Positions 6,773 to 11,614 of a DNA stretch of 11,614 bases are shown here, one piece after another. The stretch is from Nitrospira sp. SG-bin2 (GTDB lineage: Bacteria; Nitrospirota; Nitrospiria; Nitrospirales; Nitrospiraceae). The notes beneath the pieces are model-generated. The model did not search any database and was not told where the DNA came from. It was given only the letters and a program-made list of their open reading frames with translations. Numbering within the stretch: position 1 is the stretch's first letter; every line of letters begins with the position of its first letter. Both the position numbers and the translations under genes were made by a program. The stretch lies in NCBI GenBank assembly GCA_002083405.1, contig LVWT01000035.1, positions 1 through 11,614 of the forward strand, given 5' to 3'.

Positions 6773-6877
6773 ACAGACTCCTTGATCGGAACTCGATCAA
6801 AACCGGAGAGAATGTTGACTGAGTGAGTACGTGAAAAAAACTGGAGGAGCAACCGAGTGGGATGAATGACTGGGTGC

Positions 6878-6906
6878 AACGTACCATGCGTAGGCCTCCC
6901 TGTCAA
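6878..6906 (-). promoter_or_regulatory. Promoter of the radical SAM gene
   Basis: Minus strand: perfect -35 TTGACA (6901-6906), 17-base spacer, -10 TACGTT (6878-6883). It implies a leader of about 100 bases before the proposed CTG start. It lies between the radical SAM gene and the heme protein gene, so the two are probably separate transcription units. Confidence 0.6.
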
Positions 6907-6989
6907 CGACGCAGTGGCAGGCCGCGTGCAGCAGCACTCGAGGCGTCACTCCGATCGGTGAGGTTGAATCGCTTCGACGGACCGAGTGG

Positions 6990-7736
6990 CTACGGGTTGT
7001 TCAGTGGAATCTGGATGCTAATTGCGCCGGCAAGATCGCCCTCTCGGGCGCCCTCTCGAAGATAGCCGGAGATATCCAGCATTCCTTTGGGGGCGCCGTG
7101 ACAGACCAGGCAATCCTGCGAGTAATAGATCGGCGTCATAGTTCTCAAAAGCTTTCCGTCGTCGATCCATTCGGTGACGGGAGCGTGCGAGACCGGTTGC
7201 GCAGCCAGCCGGTTCAGGACCTGTTCTTCATAGCCGTCAGGCGCGTTCTTCAAATTTCTTGGATTGAGCGCGGTTTGCTTGATTTTCACGTGAGAGCGAT
7301 TGGAGAATTTTCGTGCAGCCTGGCTGCCGAACGTGGCGGGGATGAAGTTCTTATATCCAATGCCGCGTTGATTGATCACGAATTGCGCATCGGCGACGAC
7401 TTCCTTGCTCGATTGGAGCAACAGCGGCAATTGGGTTTTCGCCAGAGAGGGAAGATCAGAGGGGAGGCGGTTCAGATCGATCGTTGTTTGGCGGAGAAAC
7501 TCCTCGACAACCTGGTGTTCAAAGACCTCCGGCGTAAACCCCTTGTCGCCCTTCTGGGGATCATTGATCAGTGTTTGATTGCGCTCGATGACAAGACGAC
7601 CCACATTGAGAAGGGTGGCCAGATTCTGAGCGGTGTACTCCCGCTCCGCGCGGTGCGTTTGTGCCCAGCTGAGATTCCACCACAGCAGCATGGACGCCAG
7701 GATGAGGACGATGCGCAGGCCGGTGTGAGGTTTCAT
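6990..7736 (-). CDS. Secreted heme-c protein, DUF3365/Tll0287-like
   Basis: Read from ATG 7734-7736 the protein has 248 aa. It starts with a signal peptide (basic MKPHTGLR, hydrophobic IVLILASMLLWW, cleavage likely after NLSWA at residue 25), so it acts in the periplasm. Near the C-terminus is a single heme-c motif, CLVCH (Cys209, Cys212, His213), within YYSQDCLVCHGAPKG, the pattern of DUF3365 (PAS-like heme proteins, often sensor input domains). Here there is no transmitter domain, so a free redox or gas-binding role is inferred. The frame is open further upstream (to 7856), but that part overlaps the previous gene and lacks a signal peptide; GGAG 6 bases before the chosen ATG decides the start. 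It follows the solute-binding lipoprotein by 16 bases. Confidence 0.82.
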   Translation of the reverse strand: MKPHTGLRIVLILASMLLWWNLSWAQTHRAEREYTAQNLATLLNVGRLVIERNQTLINDPQKGDKGFTPEVFEHQVVEEFLRQTTIDLNRLPSDLPSLAKTQLPLLLQSSKEVVADAQFVINQRGIGYKNFIPATFGSQAARKFSNRSHVKIKQTALNPRNLKNAPDGYEEQVLNRLAAQPVSHAPVTEWIDDGKLLRTMTPIYYSQDCLVCHGAPKGMLDISGYLREGAREGDLAGAISIQIPLNNP

Positions 7737-7752
7737 GGGCGCTCCATTGCGA

Positions 7753-8838
7753 TCATTTTCCGCCCGCCATCCGGCACTGGCCTTGGTCGTAATGGTCGGG
7801 CACTTTCGAGACTTCGAGGGGCAGGCCTTCTGCGGCCGCCCGCCTGGTCGGCGCATAAGTCTCGTCGAGCCAGCGCCGCCGCATCTGCGCCAGCCGTCCT
7901 GATTCTTCCAAGCGATACAAGAAATTGTTGAGGAACCACTGCAGCCGCCGTTTCTCTTCGCCGGTGACGATGGAAAATGATTCTTGGGAGAGAATCAAGG
8001 GTGATCCGTCAGGCCGTTCAAGCAGGTGCCAGTCAGGCCAGACCTGCTTGGTCACATACTGGAGGATAGGGTAGTCGGTCAAGATCACGTCGATGTGCGG
8101 GGCCTTCGTCTCCACCGCGGCGGGGAGTGAATCACAAACCAACAACCGGATATCCCGGAGATTGGCTTCTGCATAGAGATGAGCGGTTCTCCGGTTTTGC
8201 ACGGCGACTGTCAAGCCGGACAGGCTCTCTCGAATCGCCGCCAGCGTATCGGCGCGTCCGGCCTGTTTGCGAAACTGGGTTCGAATTTTCTCGGCGATCT
8301 CCGGACTCCGGCTCATGGCGCTCACCCCTCCGCCATGAAAATACGGAATGGATGACCACAGGCCTGAGGGGGTTCCGCCGGGAACGTTCCCGCTGAACGA
8401 TGAGACGAAAAGATCGAAATGCCCTTCATTCAGTTCGATGAAGAGATCACGGAATCTGGTCACATGCAACGTGGGTACGATGGGTTGCTGTCCGCCGCAA
8501 TGGACGGTCAGCGCGTCGGCCACTTCGCGGATCAGCTCGACATCGAGGCCGGTCACCCGAACGCCTTCGTCGGTATAGACGGCCGGAAATACAAAGGGAC
8601 GGAACGGTTCGACGGAAATGCCGACACGAATCTGCCCGTGGGCGCAAATGGCCGATAGTTCATCGCGGGTCAAGGGGTGGATCAATTCGACTGCGTCGAA
8701 GATCAGCCCGCATCCCGGCAGCAGAACGCCAAGTATCAAGAGAAACAGGATGGCGCCGCGGACGCCAAATCTCTCCCGGCCCAGGGGTATATGACCACGA
8801 ATGTCTCGCATGCCGCTGGAGGATCCCTCGATGGTCAT
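7753..8838 (-). CDS. Orphan solute-binding lipoprotein (SBP_bac_3-like)
   Basis: The protein has a lipoprotein signal with lipobox LLPGC after the hydrophobic AILFLLILGV, followed by a periplasmic binding-protein fold of the polar amino-acid type. Visible features are GQIRVGISVEPFRPF, VTGLDVELIREVADAL, FDLFVSSFSG, the second-lobe start LSGLTVAVQNRRTAHLYAE, VDVILTDYPILQYV, and a C-terminal helix ending ESGRLAQMRRRWL. No ABC permease or ATPase gene is next to it, so it may serve as a receptor rather than in transport; the ligand is unknown. Three ATGs are possible: 8874, 8838 and 8811. I chose 8838 because it lies 5 bases after the stop of the preceding gene, fitting translational coupling. 8811 would give the most compact signal peptide (Cys34); 8874 would overlap the barrel gene by 31 bases. 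None has a strong Shine-Dalgarno. Confidence 0.78.
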   Translation of the reverse strand: MTIEGSSSGMRDIRGHIPLGRERFGVRGAILFLLILGVLLPGCGLIFDAVELIHPLTRDELSAICAHGQIRVGISVEPFRPFVFPAVYTDEGVRVTGLDVELIREVADALTVHCGGQQPIVPTLHVTRFRDLFIELNEGHFDLFVSSFSGNVPGGTPSGLWSSIPYFHGGGVSAMSRSPEIAEKIRTQFRKQAGRADTLAAIRESLSGLTVAVQNRRTAHLYAEANLRDIRLLVCDSLPAAVETKAPHIDVILTDYPILQYVTKQVWPDWHLLERPDGSPLILSQESFSIVTGEEKRRLQWFLNNFLYRLEESGRLAQMRRRWLDETYAPTRRAAAEGLPLEVSKVPDHYDQGQCRMAGGK

Positions 8839-8843
8839 CCTGT

Positions 8844-9455
8844 TCAGAGTCGAATGCCAATGGTAAAGAGCCATTGGTCCGTTAAATCCGACTTGCTTTT
8901 GAAGTCAATTTCAAACCGCGAATACTGGAATCCCATATCCACTGACACTCCCTGCGCAACGGGGAACCGGACCCCGACCTGGCCTCCATACAGATATCCC
9001 GGAGAAAGGGCATCCCGGCCTGGTAGCGTTCCCCCAATCAACGCGCCCACATACGGAACCGCCCTGTCTTCCAGCGGCCCAAAAAGGAGATGCCGAATAA
9101 TTCGATTAATGGGTTTGTGTCTGGGGAAATCCAACACATCAATGAAATTATTCCAACGGGGGTTCAGGTACAGCGAATTCTGGTCGGTCTTGGAGATTGG
9201 AGTGTGGTTGCTATAGTATTGGTAGACGGTTCTCACCTCCAGAGGTCCGTAGCGAAGGGCAGTGAAGCCGGCTTGGGCGGCAATCACCCTCAACTGCGGG
9301 CCGAATGAGCGCTGATTGAACGACACGTCGAAACTGAACGGGCGAAGGGGGAAAAAAACCGGAACCGCCTCGATGGCCGACGCGCCAGGAGGAGACACCA
9401 TTGCCGACAAAGCAACGGCGAAAAGGAAAGCCGCGGGTGTAGGGAGTTTCCGGAT
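8844..9455 (-). CDS. Small outer-membrane beta-barrel protein, non-standard start proposed
   Basis: With the first recognised start (TTG at 9408-9410) the product is 188 aa and begins inside a signal peptide. The frame continues upstream as RKLPTPAAFLFAVAL, which completes a classical signal peptide cleaved after PPGASA. The only sensible initiator is ATC (9453-9455), 10 bases after AGGAGG, giving about 203 aa. The mature part alternates hydrophobic and polar residues, with repeated amphipathic strands (FSFDVSFNQRSFGPQLRVI, GYLYGGQVGVRFPV, VDMGFQYSRFEIDF), and ends WLFTIGIRL, as outer-membrane barrels do. A segment VYQYYSNHTPI faintly resembles the HxSN active-site region of lipid A deacylase PagL, but the His is Tyr, so a PagL-like fold without that activity is only a guess. 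First gene of a likely three-gene operon. Confidence 0.65.
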   Translation of the reverse strand: MRKLPTPAAFLFAVALSAMVSPPGASAIEAVPVFFPLRPFSFDVSFNQRSFGPQLRVIAAQAGFTALRYGPLEVRTVYQYYSNHTPISKTDQNSLYLNPRWNNFIDVLDFPRHKPINRIIRHLLFGPLEDRAVPYVGALIGGTLPGRDALSPGYLYGGQVGVRFPVAQGVSVDMGFQYSRFEIDFKSKSDLTDQWLFTIGIRL

Positions 9456-9510
9456 GGGTACTCAACCTCCTGCCGGTCGAATCAACTCTCCTGGGAACGA
9501 CGTTGTAGAT

Positions 9511-9539
9511 GATATAGCACTTGCATCTTTCAACAGCAA
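9511..9539 (-). promoter_or_regulatory. Putative promoter of the barrel/lipoprotein/heme operon
   Basis: Minus strand: -35 TTGCTG (9534-9539), 17-base spacer, -10 TATATC (9511-9516), about 55 bases before the proposed start of the barrel gene. The -35 is a moderate match. It falls between the tadA stop at 9593 and the barrel gene, so it would make the three envelope genes independent of tadA. Confidence 0.4.
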
Positions 9540-9592
9540 GGCTGCCTTCCTGAGCGCCGGACAAGCGGCAGATTTGCCGAACGCTGAAAAAG

Positions 9593-10114
9593 CTATGGGC
9601 GATGGTCGTGCTTCGACGCCGTCCCCTGCCGTTTCGGCCGGAAGAAATTCTGGAACAGCGCCTGACTTTCTTTTTCCAAGACGCCGCCCGCTACCTTCAC
9701 ATGGTGATTAAGCCGGCGCTCGGCGGGAATGTCGAAGATCGATCCGCAGGCGCCGGCCTTCGGATCCCAGGCGCCGAAGACGAGCCGCGCGATGCGGGAT
9801 TGTACGATGGCGCCGGCACACATGGCACAGGGCTCCAAGGTCACGTAGGGCGTGGTGACTGTGAGCCGCCGGATTCGTAACCGCTCCGCTGCTTCAAGGC
9901 AGTAGGCTCTTCCCTTGGTGATGGAATGAAGGAAATGCGAGCAACGCTCCGATGAGGAAACGTAGCGAAGCAGAAATGATCTTCTCCGGCTGAAGTTGTG
10001 ATTGGCCGTGTTGGGAAGTCCATGTATCCGTCCGGGCCGTGGCATGCAGAGTTTCCGTGTGCTGCAGGGCACGTTGTTAATGCGCTGCATTGACCGAGAG
10101 AAAGATGGTGGCAT
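9593..10114 (-). pseudogene. tadA: tadA fragment: tRNA adenosine deaminase lacking its N-terminal catalytic part
   Basis: The last 100 or so residues are plainly TadA, the enzyme that makes inosine at the wobble position of tRNA-Arg. EAAERLRIRRL leads into PYVTLEPCAMCAGAIVQSRIARLVFGAWDPKAG, then GSIFDIPAERRLNHHVKVAGGVL and FFRPKR. The zinc cysteines are present (Cys96, Cys99 of this frame). Everything before about residue 72 (position 9901) is unlike TadA: the GEVPVGAV strand, the N(x)DPTAHAE motif with the zinc His, and the proton-shuttling Glu are absent from all three minus frames and also from the plus strand up to 10076. As it stands the product cannot be an active deaminase. The open frame's ATG at 10114 lies inside the htrA 3' end and has no Shine-Dalgarno. 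TadA is usually essential, so an intact copy should exist elsewhere, or this region is misassembled. Confidence 0.7.
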
Positions 10115-11578
10115 TGCCGCGGCTGAGTAAGAGCAGAACAGGAGAACTTGGACTCAGCTGGTTCGTGATCCGCTCAAAATCACGGACATCTTTCACCGGT
10201 TTGCGGTTGATTTCGCGAATGACGTCGCCTGCTCGTAATCCCGCCCGCTCTGCGTGACTGTCCGCTTCAATCTCTGTGACGACCACGCCTGATCGTACGG
10301 TCGACCGTCCAAATCGTTGCGATTGATCGGTCACATTCTCGACCGTGATCCCCGTGAGGACATGCTCGCCTTTGCCTCGCCCATCGTCCCGTCGACTGAT
10401 TTTCGTGCGCTCAATGGGCAGCTCGCCGATGGTTATGGTGACGTCATGGGGCTTCTTGTCTCGGAGAAGCGATAACGTAACCGTCGTGCCGGGCGCAGTC
10501 TCGGCCACCAACGCCCGCAACTGACCGGGATCGCGGATGGTCGTCCCGTGATAGTTCGTAATAATGTCTCCGCGCTCGAGGTTGGCGTTGGCGGCCGGGC
10601 TGTTTTCCGTCACGTCGGCGATCAACGCGCCTGTGGTATCTGTGACTCCGAACTCTTTGGCGAGATCTTGGGTGATCTCTTGGATAGAGACTCCGATCCA
10701 TCCCCTCACGACCTTACCGTGCTTGATCAGGCTTTCCATGACGCTCTTAGCCATGTTGCTCGGAATGGCGAATCCGATGCCCATGTAGCCGCCGCTTTGC
10801 GTAAAAATTGCCGTATTGATGCCGATCAGCTCACCTCTGAGATTGACGAGCGCGCCGCCGGAGTTGCCCGGGTTGATGGCCGCATCAGTCTGGATAAAGT
10901 CTTCGTAGTCCACGATCCCCATATTCGATTCGCCCGGCCGACCGCGCTGATGATGCCCATTGTCACTGTCTGGCTCAACCCGAACGGGTTGCCTATAGCG
11001 AGGACCATTTCTCCGACCTCTAATCGTCTCGCATCTCCCCAGGGCAGTACGGAGAGGTTCGACGCGTTGATCTTGATCACGGCCACATCGGTCTTGGGAT
11101 CTGTGCCGATAACCTTGGCTTTAAACGTGCGCTTGTCGGGCAGGGAGACTGTCAATTCATCGGCGCCTTCGACTACATGGTTATTCGTGACAATATAGCC
11201 ATCAGTTGTGATAATGACCCCGGAGCCAAGGCCTTGTTCTTGATGTTCGCGGGGAGTCGGGACCTGGCCTTGAAATTCTTCGCCGAAGAAACGGCGGAAG
11301 AACGGGTCATCGAAAAAGGGGAGTGGACCTTGTTCGCCACGACGCGCGCTCTTCTTAACGGAGGAAATATTGATGACGGCAGCTTTCGCCTGCCTGGCTA
11401 CGGCGACGAACGGTTGTGCGGAGACGCTCATGTCTTCCGCCGGTTGAGGGCCCTGTTGTGCGGACGCCGCCATCGTTTCCTGGACCGTGACGTCAGATGG
11501 CGGCGAACAGGCGACCAGACCTACGACGAACAGGAGCAATCCGCATACGAACGGAAGCTTGAAACGCGATCGGATCAA
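10077..11578 (-). pseudogene. htrA: HtrA/DegP-type Do serine protease, split by a frameshift
   Basis: The gene encodes a periplasmic quality-control protease/chaperone in two frames. The 5' part (10933-11578) carries a lipoprotein signal (LVAC, Cys24), a Phe-rich loop, and catalytic His134 (TNNHVVEGAD) and Asp164 (TDVAVIKI). The 3' part (10077-10922) carries YEDFIQTDAAINPGNSGGAL with catalytic Ser238 and two PDZ domains (about 291-385 and 407-493 of the restored protein). The reading frame breaks at GRAN | MGIVDYEDF because of five extra bases at 10923-10932; without them a normal 498-aa protein results. As written, the 5' frame runs out of frame to a stop at 10826, and the 3' half has no Shine-Dalgarno. 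The TTG start at 11576-11578 is weak; the frame stays open to the window edge (HHQRGINQTFPKL), so the true start may lie beyond 11614. Confidence 0.85.
10923..10932. repeat. 5-bp tandem duplication ATTCG-ATTCG causing the htrA frameshift
   Basis: The plus strand reads ATTCG twice in a row (minus CGAAT CGAAT). Removing one copy restores GRANMGIVDYEDF without any other change, so the second copy is the frameshifting insertion. Confidence 0.85.
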
Positions 11579-11614
11579 TTTAGGGAAGGTCTGATTTATT
11601 CCCCGCTGGTGATG

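Noticed and set aside
7098..7931. 277-aa plus-strand frame opposite the heme protein gene
   Set aside because: Covers a gene with clear signal peptide, CxxCH motif and Shine-Dalgarno on the other strand; shadow.
9211..9564. 117-aa minus frame overlapping the barrel protein's start
   Set aside because: It uses the AGGAGG/TTG region in another frame but continues as low-complexity Arg/Pro/Ser sequence; the barrel frame is clearly the coding one.
9905..10076. Possible short gene or mobile-element scar between tadA fragment and htrA
   Set aside because: All frames were read; no transposase, no inverted repeats or target duplications found. Left as unexplained sequence under the tadA finding.
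1..11614. tRNA, rRNA, CRISPR array or insertion sequence
   Set aside because: No regularly spaced direct repeats, no cloverleaf with conserved GTTCGAATC-type arm, and no transposase-like protein seen on either strand.

Overview
The window reads as a chromosomal piece of a Nitrospira-like bacterium (Nitrospirota). This is inferred from gene content and protein style (guanidinase operon, orphan B12-binding radical SAM protein, heme-c DUF3365-like protein, SUI1-family factor, moderately high GC), not from a database match. Except for the last codons of a gene at the left edge, all recognisable genes lie on the minus strand, so transcription runs from right to left.

Left part (1-1530): the tail of a plus-strand gene and a 31-aa single-span membrane protein on the minus strand converge on a shared hairpin terminator. 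About 500 bases without a convincing gene follow, then an Hsp20 small heat-shock protein. Its promoter and leader lie in 1144-1331, and a hairpin in the leader reaches into its ribosome binding site.

Centre-left (1528-4510): the best-supported system here is a guanidine uptake and degradation operon. In order of transcription it has a sigma70-type promoter (TTGACT-N17-TACATT), a guanidine-I (ykkC) riboswitch with all its signature blocks, a 30-codon leader ORF with a near-ideal Shine-Dalgarno, a 12-TM APC-family permease, and a ureohydrolase. The ureohydrolase would normally be annotated as agmatinase, but the riboswitch and its DRHxD motif point to a nickel guanidine hydrolase (GdmH). The permease would bring in guanidine, GdmH would split it into urea and ammonia, and guanidine itself would switch the operon on.

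Centre (4579-6772): a SUI1/YciH-type translation factor and a B12-binding radical SAM protein. The radical SAM protein's N-terminal beta strand is only complete if translation starts at a CTG codon behind an AAGGAG.

Centre-right (6990-9455): a compact three-gene cluster for the cell envelope, made of a small outer-membrane beta-barrel protein, an orphan lipoprotein with a solute-binding fold, and a secreted heme-c (CxxCH) DUF3365-like protein. The barrel's signal peptide can only be completed from a non-standard start (ATC) behind AGGAGG.

Right part (9593-11578): two damaged genes. tadA keeps its C-terminal half (PCxxC zinc site) but has lost the N-terminal part with the HAE catalytic motif. 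An HtrA/DegP protease is split by a 5-bp tandem duplication just upstream of its catalytic serine. Whether these are real mutations or assembly errors cannot be decided from the sequence alone.
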